From positions 1 through 64,000 of the forward strand of contig JBIOXV010000111.1 in the NCBI GenBank assembly GCA_044869805.1: a DNA stretch of 64,000 bases, written 5' to 3'. Below the pieces are notes generated by a model. It did no database searches and was not told the origin of the DNA. It saw nothing but the letters and a program-made list of their open reading frames with translations. Position numbers and translations under genes: made by a program. Of the stretch, positions 50,283 to 59,900 are shown piece after piece; the stretch's first letter is position 1; the number at the start of each line of letters is the position of its first letter. The DNA is from CAWDVR01 sp044869805 (GTDB taxonomy: Bacteria; Acidobacteriota; Thermoanaerobaculia; Multivoradales; SZUA-115).

Positions 50283-52505
50283 TCATTCCCCCACCCCGAA
50301 CCACGCTTCGCTGACCGCGCTCACCTTCCCGCCCCTTCCCGCCGCCGTCACCTCCAAACGGTACTCGCCGTCGGCGAGCCCCGCCGGGCTGAAAGAGGCG
50401 AGCAGGCGCTGGATGCCGCCGGCCGCGGGCTCGCGTGAGAGGAGCTTGAAGCTGCCGCCGCCGGCGGCCGAGCCGTCCGCGGCGAGGACGCGCGCCGAGA
50501 TTGCGAGGTCTTTGGGCACCGAGCCCTGGAGCAGCAGCAGCACGGCGCGCGTGTCGCCGGGCGCCAGCCGCGGCTGGACGGCCGGCACCACGTCGCGCTC
50601 GCCCACCTTGAAGGGGTAGAGGGCGCTGGTCGAGCCGGCGTCGTAGCGGGTGACGAACCAGCCTCCTGCGAGATCGACGAAGAAGGGCGGCGCGAGGAAG
50701 GTTTCCTGGCCCTCGCTCGCCACGGTGAGCGGCAAGGCCCCCAGCCACGAACGACCACCTTCGACGTCGTCGACGACCAGGCGCAGTCGGTGCTCGCCCT
50801 CCGGCGCCACCAGGGCGCCGTAGAAACGGACGCCGTGCGCGGCCACCGCCGGCCCGGCCTGCGCGAGGTCGATGCCCAGCTCGTGGTCGAAAGCGCCGGC
50901 GATCGCCCCTGACTCGTCGATCAGGAAGGCGCGCAGGCGCAGGGTGCGTCGCGCGGCCTCGCCGACGCTCCCGAGGCTGCGGCCGGCCACCTCCACGAAG
51001 AAGGGCACCGGCGCCTTGCCGTCGTCGGGTTGCAGCGGAAAGGCCTGGGCGACGGCCTCGAGCTCCCCGCCTTCGCCGTCCCCGAGCAGGCGCTCGGCCT
51101 CGTCGAGCCGGTGCTCGAGGTCGCTCCGCTCGGCAGCCGGCTTGGGCGCGTAGTAACCCTCGCGGTGCTCGAGGCGATAGCCGTCGCGGTTCTCGAGCCG
51201 CACCTCGAGCTTGCGGTAGCGGCCGTCCTGGGGCAGGTCCGCCACCGAGAAGGAGAGCACGTAGGTGATGCGGGTCGTGGTGAGGATGCGGCGGGTGGCG
51301 AGCGACACGTCGCTGAAGTTCTCGTAGACCTCGCCGCCGGCGCCCTCGGCCATGTACAGCAGAGAGGCTCCCTTGAAGGCGATCGTCGGGGTGGGCCCGG
51401 GCTCGGGCGAGCCCAGCTCGTGCAGGCCGCCGCCGAAGGCGTCGGGCTGGCCCCTGAGGTCGACCGCCTGCACCTGCCAGCCGCTGCGCCTGAAGGCCTC
51501 GAACATCGCCTCCATGAACGGCGCCACCGCCTGCTTCTCGATCACCGCGCCGGACATGCCGCGCGACAGGTAGATCAGGTGCTTCTGGCCGTCCAGGTCG
51601 CGCAGCAGCGTGACCAGCTCGGAGATCGCCTCGGTGAAGGCGCGAGTGGCGGCGATCTCCACCCGCAGGTTGGCCTCGGCGCTGAAGCTCTCGGTGATCT
51701 CGCTGGCCTCGGAGAAGGCGAGACTCCCGACCGTAGGGTCGAGCCGGGTGCTGCCGTCGGCCGCCACGCCCAGGAGGCCGGCCGCCGCGAGCTCGTTGCC
51801 CGAGGCGATCGAGCCGGTCGCCGTGGCCCGGGGGCGGAGCCTGCCCTCGAGAGCTAGCGCCGCCGACGGCCCCAGGCGGGCCGAGAGGCGGGCGAGGCCG
51901 TCGCGCTCGGAACGGCCGCCGGCCTCCGCTTCCCGGCGCTGGAACGCCGCCCGCGCCGAGGCCACCGCCCGGCGGTCGCCCCGAAACACCGCGCCCAGGA
52001 GGTCGAGCGCCGCACGCAGCAGCTCGCGATCCGAGGTGAACCCGAGCAGGATCTGCGCTCCGTCCGACGCTTCGTAGGTGGCGATCGCGACCCGGTCCGA
52101 AGGATGGAGCTGCTTGTCGATCATCTGCGCGATGCCCCGGCGGGCACGCTCGAGGCTCCGCGCGTCGCCGAAGGCGAGGTCGAACAGCACCAGGAGGCTC
52201 CTGTGGGCTTGCTCGGAGCGGGGCGCCTCTGCCGCGGGCGCGGCGCCATCCACCGTCTGCGTGAGGTCCACCACTTCGAAGGAGGAGAGCTCACGCCGCT
52301 CGCCCTCGTCGAAGACCTCGAAGTCCTCCTCGGTGAGGCCCGACACGGGCTCGCCATCGCGGAAGACCTGCACCGGCACCTGCACCACGGTGACCGTGAC
52401 CTGCTCGCCGAAGCCGCCGCGCGACGGCGCCTGCTGGGCCAGGGCCGGGAGCAGACAGGCGAGCCCCAGCAAGCTCGACAAGAAGAGACCGCGGCGACGA
52501 GTCAT
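50283..52505 (-). CDS. secreted VWFA-domain protein (Acidobacterial type)
   Basis: A 740-aa protein from ATG 52505. A signal peptide (LFLSSLLGLACLLPALAQQA) is followed by a short VTVVQVPVQVFRDGEPVSGL segment typical of the Acidobacterial VWFA family (TIGR03436-like), then the VWA domain (about 75-330). The domain contains LLVLFDLAFGDARSLERARR (the first part of the metal site reads DLAFG, so the MIDAS is not classical), DRVAIATYEA and QKHLIYLSRGMSG. The C-terminal 370 residues are beta-rich. It may bind or process surface proteins together with the receptor encoded next to it. Confidence 0.8.
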   Translation of the reverse strand: MTRRRGLFLSSLLGLACLLPALAQQAPSRGGFGEQVTVTVVQVPVQVFRDGEPVSGLTEEDFEVFDEGERRELSSFEVVDLTQTVDGAAPAAEAPRSEQAHRSLLVLFDLAFGDARSLERARRGIAQMIDKQLHPSDRVAIATYEASDGAQILLGFTSDRELLRAALDLLGAVFRGDRRAVASARAAFQRREAEAGGRSERDGLARLSARLGPSAALALEGRLRPRATATGSIASGNELAAAGLLGVAADGSTRLDPTVGSLAFSEASEITESFSAEANLRVEIAATRAFTEAISELVTLLRDLDGQKHLIYLSRGMSGAVIEKQAVAPFMEAMFEAFRRSGWQVQAVDLRGQPDAFGGGLHELGSPEPGPTPTIAFKGASLLYMAEGAGGEVYENFSDVSLATRRILTTTRITYVLSFSVADLPQDGRYRKLEVRLENRDGYRLEHREGYYAPKPAAERSDLEHRLDEAERLLGDGEGGELEAVAQAFPLQPDDGKAPVPFFVEVAGRSLGSVGEAARRTLRLRAFLIDESGAIAGAFDHELGIDLAQAGPAVAAHGVRFYGALVAPEGEHRLRLVVDDVEGGRSWLGALPLTVASEGQETFLAPPFFVDLAGGWFVTRYDAGSTSALYPFKVGERDVVPAVQPRLAPGDTRAVLLLLQGSVPKDLAISARVLAADGSAAGGGSFKLLSREPAAGGIQRLLASFSPAGLADGEYRLEVTAAGRGGKVSAVSEAWFGVGE

Positions 52506-52667
52506 CGATCCACCCCTCCGGGAAGCGTCCGGTAGACGAGCACGCCTCGAAGCAAAGTCGGTGCCACGAAAATGCTGCATCTGGGGCCGCTCTTCGTCTT
52601 CTCGGGAGGACGCCCCCGGCCCCGGACCGCAGCGGCCCTGGGCCTGCGGTCGCCGGTCGCTCCGCTC

Positions 52668-52696
52668 TTGACTCGAACCCGGGCCGCGGCAAGAAT
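52668..52696 (+). promoter_or_regulatory. sigma70-like promoter of the TonB receptor gene
   Basis: TTGACT (52668-52673) and AAGAAT (52691-52696) are separated by 17 bases. The -35 matches 5 of 6 and the -10 4 of 6 consensus positions. It is 68 bases before ATG 52764 in a 258-base divergent intergenic region. GTAAC/GTTAC inverted arms (52701-52716) follow and could be an operator at the transcription start. A second hairpin, ACTCGG with CCGAGT, is at 52734-52751. Confidence 0.55.
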
Positions 52697-52763
52697 CCCG
52701 GTAACAAAGAAGTTACAGCCCCTTAGGCCGCGAACTCGGGAGAAACCGAGTCAAGGAGACGCC

Positions 52764-55211
52764 ATGAAAGCGACCACCCTGCTCATCGTCCTCGTCGCCG
52801 CGCTCGCCGCCGGCGCCGCTCCCGTCCTCGCCCAGGACACCGGCACCATCTCCGGCCGCGTCACGGGCAAAGACGGCGGCGGCCTCGCCGACGTGCTGGT
52901 CGAGATTCCCTCGCTTGGCAAGGCCACCACCACCGATGCCGAGGGGCGCTACGAGATCACCGGCCTGCCGGTCGGTAGCTACGAGGTCGTGTTCTCGCTG
53001 GGCGAGTTCCGCGAGGCGCAGGCGGGCGTGGCCGTCGAGGCAGGGAGCCGCGCCACCGCCGATCGCAGCGTCGACTGGAACCTGACCTTCCTCGAGACCA
53101 TCACCGTGGTCTCCGCCTCGCGGCGCGCCGAGAAGATCACCGAGGCACCGGCCGCGGTGACCGTGCTCGGCAACGAGGAGATCTCCCGCGAGGCGGCCCA
53201 CGGCCAGTTGCCGAAGCTCCTCGAGTTCACGCCCGGCGTCGAGATCACGGCGAGCGGAATGTACGACTACAACCTCAACACCCGCGGGTTCAACAGCTCG
53301 CTCAACCGCCGGGTGGCGACGCTGATCGACGGCCGCGAGCCCTCGGTGCCCTTCTTGGGCTCGCAGGAGTGGGCGGCGATCTCCTTCCCCCTGGACGACA
53401 TCGAGCGCCTCGAGCTGGTGCGCGGCCCGTCGGCCGCGCTCTACGGCGCCAACGCCTCGTCCGGCGTGCTCAACCTCACCACCCGCGCGCCGCGCGACAG
53501 CCAGGGCGGGACGGCGCGCTTCACGGCCGGTGAGCTCTCGACCACCAACGCCGATCTGCGCTACGCCAGGGAGCTCGGCGGCGACTGGTACATGAAGCTG
53601 ACCGGCGGCTACCACGCGAGCGGCGACTTCGCGCGGTCGCGGGTCGGCGCCGCCGAGTACAGCGTGCGTTGCCCCACGCCCCAGGGAACCGCCACCGACT
53701 GCCTGCCACAGGAGATCTCGCCGCTGGTGATCAAGAACGACGACGAGGTCACCTTCGGCGGGCTGCGCTTCGACAAGTACTTCGGCGAGTCGAGCGTGCT
53801 CACCCTCGAGGGGGGCTACGCCGACATCTCGGGCCCGCTGTTCCAGACCGGCATCGGTCGCGTGCAGGTGACGGACGCCACCCGCCCGTTCGCGCGCGCC
53901 AATTTCAACACCCTGCACTGGAACTTCCTCGGCTACTACAATGGCCGCGACGCCAACGACCAGCGCGCCCTGGCCTCCAACACCCCGCTCTACCTGGACG
54001 AGGAGAACTTCGCCTTCGAGGCGCAGACCAACTGGGAGCTCTTCGACGGCCGCAGCCACCTGGTGGCCGGCGTCTCCTACTCCGAGGAGTCGATCGACTC
54101 CGTCAACCCCCAGGGCCGCCAGACGCTGGTCTTCGAGCCGATCGACGCCGACTTCACGGCGCTCTACGCCCAGGTCGACTACGACCTGACCGACGACCTC
54201 AAGCTGGTGCTCGCCGGCCGCTACGACGAGAGCTCGCTGCACGACTCCCAGGTCTCCCCCAAGGCTTCGCTGGTGTGGGGCTTCCACCCCAACCACAGCA
54301 TGCGCCTGTCCTACAACGAGGCCTTCCAGGTGGCGAACTACTCCGAGCTCTTCCTGCAGGCCAACGCCGCGGCGCCGGTGAACCTCTCCCCGTTCGAGGC
54401 GATCTGCGCCTCGGCCGGCGTCTCCTGCGGCTTCGGCCCCGGCCCGACGCGCGTGCTGGCCCTGGGCAACGAGGACCTCGACGTCGAGGAGACCAAGACC
54501 TTCGAGGTGGGCTACACCGGCGTGCTGGGCGGACGCACCTTTTTGACCCTCGACTACTACAACAGCGAGAACGACAACTTCATCACCGACCTGCTGCCGA
54601 CGGTCGGCACCTCGCTGGGCCGCATCAACCCCAACTTCGGCCCCTACACGCCGCCCGCGGGCCTGCCGGCGCCGGTGGCGGCGCTGCTGCTCAGCAGGTT
54701 GCAGGCGGGGCTCGGGCCGCAGTTCGCCTTCCTCTCGAACAACCTCGACGGCACGCCGATCCTCGCCGTGCGCTCCTACACCAACTTCGGCCAGGTGGAC
54801 ACCCAGGGCATCGACCTCGGCCTGCAGGTGATGGGCGAGGGCGGCTGGCGCTACAACTTCACCTACTCCTGGTTCGACTTCGAGATCCAGGGCCAGTCCG
54901 GGAGCCTGGAGACCATCCTGCTGCCCAACTCGCCCGAGCACAAGGCGAGCATGGGCGTCGGCTACGTGGGCGACAACTTCGACTTCTCGACCAGCTTCCG
55001 CTGGGTAGACGAGTTCCGCTGGGTGGTGGGCCCCTTCCAGGGCGACGTGGAGGCCTACTACGTGCTGGACCTGGGCGCCGGCTACCGCATCAACACGAGC
55101 TGGAAGGTGGGCGCCAACGTCTCCAACCTCTCCGGCAACGAGCATTGGGAGGCCTTCGGCGGCGACCTCCTCGACCGCCGGGCGCTGGGGTACGTCGAGT
55201 TCAGCTGGTAG
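52764..55211 (+). CDS. TonB-dependent outer-membrane receptor
   Basis: An 815-aa protein from ATG 52764 (AAGGAGA upstream). A signal peptide (LLIVLVAALAAGAAPVLA) leads to a CarboxypepD_reg domain (GTISGRVTGKDGGGLADVLV) and a full plug domain (ETITVVSASRRAEKITEAPA, AAVTVLGNEEISRE, RVATLIDGREPSVPFLGSQE, DIERLELVRGPSAALYGANA). A 22-strand barrel follows and ends in GYVEFSW, the aromatic end expected for BAM insertion. The plug resembles siderophore/cobalamin receptors, unlike the Oar-like pair on the other side. The ligand is unknown. Its divergent upstream neighbour is the VWFA gene. Confidence 0.92.
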   Translation: MKATTLLIVLVAALAAGAAPVLAQDTGTISGRVTGKDGGGLADVLVEIPSLGKATTTDAEGRYEITGLPVGSYEVVFSLGEFREAQAGVAVEAGSRATADRSVDWNLTFLETITVVSASRRAEKITEAPAAVTVLGNEEISREAAHGQLPKLLEFTPGVEITASGMYDYNLNTRGFNSSLNRRVATLIDGREPSVPFLGSQEWAAISFPLDDIERLELVRGPSAALYGANASSGVLNLTTRAPRDSQGGTARFTAGELSTTNADLRYARELGGDWYMKLTGGYHASGDFARSRVGAAEYSVRCPTPQGTATDCLPQEISPLVIKNDDEVTFGGLRFDKYFGESSVLTLEGGYADISGPLFQTGIGRVQVTDATRPFARANFNTLHWNFLGYYNGRDANDQRALASNTPLYLDEENFAFEAQTNWELFDGRSHLVAGVSYSEESIDSVNPQGRQTLVFEPIDADFTALYAQVDYDLTDDLKLVLAGRYDESSLHDSQVSPKASLVWGFHPNHSMRLSYNEAFQVANYSELFLQANAAAPVNLSPFEAICASAGVSCGFGPGPTRVLALGNEDLDVEETKTFEVGYTGVLGGRTFLTLDYYNSENDNFITDLLPTVGTSLGRINPNFGPYTPPAGLPAPVAALLLSRLQAGLGPQFAFLSNNLDGTPILAVRSYTNFGQVDTQGIDLGLQVMGEGGWRYNFTYSWFDFEIQGQSGSLETILLPNSPEHKASMGVGYVGDNFDFSTSFRWVDEFRWVVGPFQGDVEAYYVLDLGAGYRINTSWKVGANVSNLSGNEHWEAFGGDLLDRRALGYVEFSW

Positions 55212-55258
55212 GCAGGCCGGGCGAGGGGCCGGAGGGGAGCGGGCCGAGGTTGGTGGGT

Positions 55259-55287
55259 TTGACACCCTCGGGTCGCTCCCCTACACT
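55259..55287 (+). promoter_or_regulatory. sigma70 promoter of the tRNA cluster
   Basis: TTGACA (55259-55264) is a perfect -35, and TACACT (55282-55287) a good -10, with exactly 17 bases between. The first tRNA starts 18 bases after the -10. The three tRNAs follow with gaps of 46 and 57 bases, so one transcript is likely. Confidence 0.75.
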
Positions 55288-55304
55288 TGCCGCGCGTCTT
55301 CCGA

Positions 55305-55381
55305 CGGGGCGTGGCGCAGCCTGGTAGCGCACCTGCCTTGGGCGCAGGGGGTCCCCAGTTCAAATCTGGGCGCCCCGACCA
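55305..55381 (+). tRNA. tRNA-Pro (TGG)
   Basis: Acceptor CGGGGCG (55305-55311) pairs with CGCCCCG (55371-55377), discriminator A and CCA encoded. The anticodon loop CTTGGGC gives TGG, reading proline CCN codons. D-, anticodon and T-arms fold normally, with TTCAAAT as T-loop. Confidence 0.97.
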
Positions 55382-55427
55382 CCGCCACCGTCGACGTTCG
55401 AGTCGGTGGCACGGAATCGCGCAGCCG

Positions 55428-55504
55428 CTGCCTGTAGCTCAGTTGGATAGAGCAGCGGCCTTCTAAGCCGCGGGTCGGGGGTTCGAATCCCTCCAGGCAG
55501 GCCA
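55428..55504 (+). tRNA. tRNA-Arg (TCT)
   Basis: Acceptor CTGCCTG (55428-55434) pairs fully with CAGGCAG (about 55494-55500), discriminator G and CCA encoded. The anticodon loop CTTCTAA gives TCT, reading AGA/AGG arginine codons. The T-stem has one G-T pair. Confidence 0.95.
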
Positions 55505-55561
55505 ACCCGTCGCTGCGCAAGCGGTTGGAACGCATCCCTTCTCACGCGCTGGGTCCTCCAC

Positions 55562-55638
55562 GCGCCCTTAGCTCAGCTGGATAGAGCGACAGCCTCCGGA
55601 GCTGTAGGTCAGAGGTTCGAATCCTCTAGGGCGCACCA
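55562..55638 (+). tRNA. tRNA-Arg (CCG)
   Basis: Acceptor GCGCCCT (55562-55568) pairs with AGGGCGC (55628-55634), A discriminator and CCA encoded. The anticodon loop CTCCGGA gives CCG, reading CGG arginine, a codon in heavy use in this GC-rich genome. Confidence 0.97.
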
Positions 55639-55716
55639 TTCCTTGCCGCGGATGCCGGCCATTGAATTGCATCGGACCGGAAAAACCTGGATACTAAGAC
55701 CGACACTTTCGTAACT

Positions 55717-56739
55717 ATGGCCGCCGAGACCGCAAGCGGCACCCCAGGGACCGGGGCCTTCACCGGCAGCGAGGTCGTGGTGACCCTGCTCTCGGGCACC
55801 GAGTTGCGCGGCGTGGTGGAGGCCTTGAACCCCCAGCAGACGGGCTTCTTCCTGCGCCCGCCGGGCGGCAGCGTGGGCACCGGCCGCCGCATCGAGCTGG
55901 CGCACGTCAAGACCATCGCCTTCCTGCCCTCGCAACGGCGTGGCGGCGGCAAGCGGCCCGGGTTCCCGGCCAACGCCCGCCTGGTGACGGTGCGCTTCCT
56001 GGACGACTCGGTGCAGCGCGGCGTGGCCGAGAACTTCGGCGGCCCGCGCCGGGGGATCTTCCTGGTGCCCACCGACACCGAGGACGTCGAACGGCTCTAC
56101 GTACCGGTGACGGCGGTCGCCGAGGTGGTGTCGGTCGAGCGCCTGGGCGACATCCTGACCACCCAGGGCCTGGTGAGCCGCGAGATGGTGGAGCAGGCGA
56201 TCCACCGCCAGGAGGAGCTGCGCCGCGAGACCCTGGGCCAGATCCTGCTGCGCCAGAAAGCGCTCTCCGAAAGCCAGCTCGCCCAGGGCCTGGACCTGCA
56301 GAAGAGCCGGCGCGAGGCGAGGATCGGCGAGATCCTGCTCGAGCAGGGCTTCATCTCCGCCGAGGAGCTCAAGGACGCGCTCGCCGCCCAGCAGCAGCAG
56401 CGCTCGAAACGGCTCGGCGAGGTGATGATCGACATGGGCCTCGCCAGCTACAAGATGATCGGCATCGCGCTCTCGATCCAGTACAACGTGCCCTTCGTAA
56501 GCCTGAACGTGCAGCAGATCGACCCCCTGCTGCGGCAGCGGGTGCCCGTCGAGCTGGCGAAGAAGTGGAGCCTGATGCCGGTCAGCCTGGAAGACGACCT
56601 GCTGACCGTGGCGGTGGCCGACCCCACCGGCTACGCCGCCAAGGCCGAGCTGCGCACCTTGACGCGCTGCGTGGTCACCGAGGTGGTCGCCACACCGCAG
56701 GACATCGCCCGCGCCTTCACCGCCTTCTACGGCGCCTGA
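55717..56739 (+). CDS. GspE/PilB N-terminal (MshEN) domain protein without ATPase
   Basis: A 340-aa protein from ATG 55717. The N-terminal part (about 15-125) looks like a small PilZ/DUF6982-like beta barrel (VVVTLLSGTELRGVVEALNP, TGRRIELAHVKTIAFLPSQR). The rest contains repeated helix pairs (LGDILTTQGLVSREMVEQAI, IGEILLEQGFISAEELKDAL, LGEVMIDMGLASYKMIGIAL) and a MshEN fold (IQYNVPFVSLNVQQIDPLLR, LMPVSLEDDLLTVAVADPTG). MshEN domains can bind c-di-GMP, which would tie this protein to the pilus/secretion genes, but no ATPase core is present. It follows the tRNA genes and may have its own promoter. Confidence 0.85.
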   Translation: MAAETASGTPGTGAFTGSEVVVTLLSGTELRGVVEALNPQQTGFFLRPPGGSVGTGRRIELAHVKTIAFLPSQRRGGGKRPGFPANARLVTVRFLDDSVQRGVAENFGGPRRGIFLVPTDTEDVERLYVPVTAVAEVVSVERLGDILTTQGLVSREMVEQAIHRQEELRRETLGQILLRQKALSESQLAQGLDLQKSRREARIGEILLEQGFISAEELKDALAAQQQQRSKRLGEVMIDMGLASYKMIGIALSIQYNVPFVSLNVQQIDPLLRQRVPVELAKKWSLMPVSLEDDLLTVAVADPTGYAAKAELRTLTRCVVTEVVATPQDIARAFTAFYGA

Positions 56740-56925
56740 GCGGCGCCCCGGGCCCGGGCCTCCACCGGGCCTTGCGCTCTCCTCTCCACCCTGTCTCGCT
56801 TCCCGGCTTCGACCGCACTCCTAGCGCGTGGTCAAGAGAGTGCCGGAGAGCCCCGCCCCCAAACCCACCTCGACCTCGCAGACCAGGCCCGTGACCCGGG
56901 CCGTCCGTTCGAGCGCACCCGGCTC

Positions 56926-59900
56926 ATGACACCCAGCTCCCCGATCGAAGAAGTCCTGGTGGAGATCTGGGGCTCCGTGCTGAGCCGCGACCTGGTGGGG
57001 GTCCACGAGGACTTCTTCGCGCTGGGCGGCGATTCGCTCGCCGCGATGCGGATGGTGTCCCGCCTGGGGGAGGTGTTCCAGGTGGAGCTGGCGGTCAGCC
57101 AGGTGTTCGAGGCGCGGACCGTGGCCGCCCTCGGCCGCGAGGTGGAGGCCGCGATCCGCGCCGGCTACGGCCTGCGCGAGCCGCCCTTGGAGCCGCTGCC
57201 GCGCCGCGGCCGGCTGCCCCTCTCCTTCGCCCAGGAGCGCTCGTGGTTCCTGGAGCAGCTCGAACCAGGGAATCCCGCGCACGTGGTATCGGCGGCTTTC
57301 GAGGTCGAAGGCGACCTCGAGCTCGCGCGGCTCGCCGCCGGCGCGGCGTTGGTGATCGAGCGCCACGAGGTGCTGCGCAGCCGCTTCCCGGCTCTCGATG
57401 GCCGGGCCGCGCAGCGGATCGAATCTCCGGGGCCGGCACCCTTGGCCCTGGTCGATACCACCCGGCTCGAGGCACGCGACCGCAACGCCCTGGCGCGCGG
57501 CGCCGAGGCACGGGAGGTCCGCCGCCGCTTCGACCTCGCCCGCGGGCCGCTGGTGCGCCTGACCCTGGTCCGACTCGCGGCCGCCGAGCACCTCCTGGTG
57601 GTGACCCTCCACCAGATCGCCGCCGATGGCTGGTCGCTCGACCTCTTCATCGAGGAGCTCGCCGCCTGCTACCGCGAGCTCGCGACCGGCATCCCGATTT
57701 CGCTACCGCCGCTGCCGCTCCAGTACCCGGACTTCGCGGCCTGGCAGCGGCGCTGCCTGGGGGGCCGCACCACGGAGGCGCCGCTCGCCTACTGGCGCCA
57801 GCACCTGCGCGGCGCGCCGCCGGTGCTCGAGCTGCCCACCGACCGGCCGCGGCCCGCGGCGCGCAGCTTTCAGACGGCACAGGCCGCTCGCCGGCTTCCC
57901 GAGGCGCTCGCCCGGCGGTTGCGCGAGCTGCCGGGGGCGCACGGCGGCACTCTGTTCATGACCCTGCTGGCGGCCTTCGTGGCGCTCCTGGCCCGCTACA
58001 GCGGCCAGCACGACCTGGTGCTCGGCATGCCGATCGCCTCCCGCAGCCGGCGGGAGACCGAGCGGCTGATCGGCCCGCTGGTCAACAACGTGAGCCTGCG
58101 CGTGCACCTCGCCGGCTGCCGCTCGTTCCTCGACCTGGCCGGCCGCGTGCGCGAGGCGGCGCTCGGCGCCTTCGCGCATCAAGACCTGCCGTTCGAGAAG
58201 GTGGTCGAGGAGCTGCAGCCCGAGCGCACGCTCTCCCACGCGCCGCTCTTCCAGGTGCCGTTCGTGATGCGCAGCGGGCCCGAGCCGCGCTTCGATCTGC
58301 CCGGGCTCTCGCTCCGGCGGTTCGACACCGGCGTGCGCAGCGCGGACTACGACCTCGTGCTCCGGGTGACCGACCTGCCCGAGGCGCTCGACCTGGTGCT
58401 CGAGTACGACGCCGACCTCTTCGATGCCACCACCCCGGCGCGCATGCTCGCCAACCTCGAGGCGCTGCTCCAGGCACTGGCCGACGACCCGGCGGCTCCC
58501 CTCGACACGCTGCCGCTGCTCGCCGCCGGCGAGCGCCAGCAGGTGACCGGCGAGTGGAGCACGGCGCGGGAGGAGCGGCCGGAAGGGGCGGGCACCGTCT
58601 ATCCGCTGTTCGCCGCCCGGGCGCGCGGGGCGCCGGAGGCGATCGCGCTGCTCGGCGACGGGGAGCGCCTCTCCTACGGCGAGCTCGACCGCCGCGCCCG
58701 CCGGCTGGCAGCGAGGCTCCGCCACCACGGCCTGGGCCTCGAGGGCCGCGTGGCGCTGGTGGCCGAGCGCTCGTTCGAAGCGGTGACCGCCATGCTCGCC
58801 GCGCTCGAGGCCGGAGTCGCCTACCTGCCGATCGACCCAGCCGCGCCCGCCGACTACGCGGCGGGCCTGCTCGAGGACGCCGGGGTGGCGCTGGTGCTCA
58901 CCCACGGCGATGGCGCGGCGGCCCTCGCCGGCACCCGCCTCCCGCGCCTGGAGATCGCCGTCGAGATCGCGGGCGAGGCGCCCGTCGCGGCCTCGCCGCC
59001 GGCCGTGGACCCCGAGGGCGCCGCCTACCTGATCTACACCTCGGGCTCCCTGGGGCGCCCGAAGGGAGTGGTCACCCCTCACCGCGCGCTGGCGAGCTTC
59101 CTGTGCGCCGCGGGCCGGCTGCTCGATTGGCGGACCGACGACCGCATCCTGTGGTTCGCCCCCGCCAACTTCGACGCCTCGGCGCTGCAGCTCCTGGTGC
59201 CGCTCACCCATGGCGGCTCGGTGGTGGTGCTTCCGCGCCCCGGCGAGCTCGGCAGCGCCGGGATCCAGGAGCTCTCGACGCGCCTCGCCCTGACCGTGCT
59301 GGATCTGCCGGCGGCGCGCTGGCGCCAGTGGGTGGACGACCTGGTCGCCACCGGCCGCCGTCTCGAGCCCGGCGTGCGCCTCTACCTGACGGGCGGCGAG
59401 AGCATCTCGGGCAAGAAGCTCGAGGCCTGGGCCGAGCGCGCCGAGCGCGAGGTCGACTTCCTCTCTTCCTACGGCCCCACCGAGGCCACGGTCACCACCA
59501 CCGCCTTCACCGCCGGCCGCGCGCGCGCCGCGCGCCTCGGCCTCGCCTCGGTGCCGATCGGCCGGCCGCTCGACAACGCCCGCGTCCACCTGCTGGACGG
59601 CGCCCTGCAGCCGGTGCCGGTGGGCGCCGCGGGCGAGCTGGCGATCGCCGGCTCGGGTCTCGCGCGCTGCTACCACCGCCGGCCGGGCTGGACCGCCGCC
59701 GCCTTCCTGCCCAACCCGTTCGCCGCCCAGCCCGGCGAGCGCCTGTATCGGACCGGCGACCTGGCGCGCTTCCGGCCGGATGGGACCCTCGAGTTCCTGG
59801 GGCGGCTCGACGATCAGGTCAAGGTGAGGGGCGTGCGCATCGAGCCGGCCGAGGTCGAGGCGGCGCTCCTCGGCGAGCCCGCGGTGCGGGAAGCGGCGGT

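Noticed and set aside
52713..55265. 850-residue open frame on the minus strand over the TonB receptor
   Set aside because: Composition is the mirror of the barrel gene; no motif. The plus-strand frame has signal peptide, plug and aromatic C-terminus.
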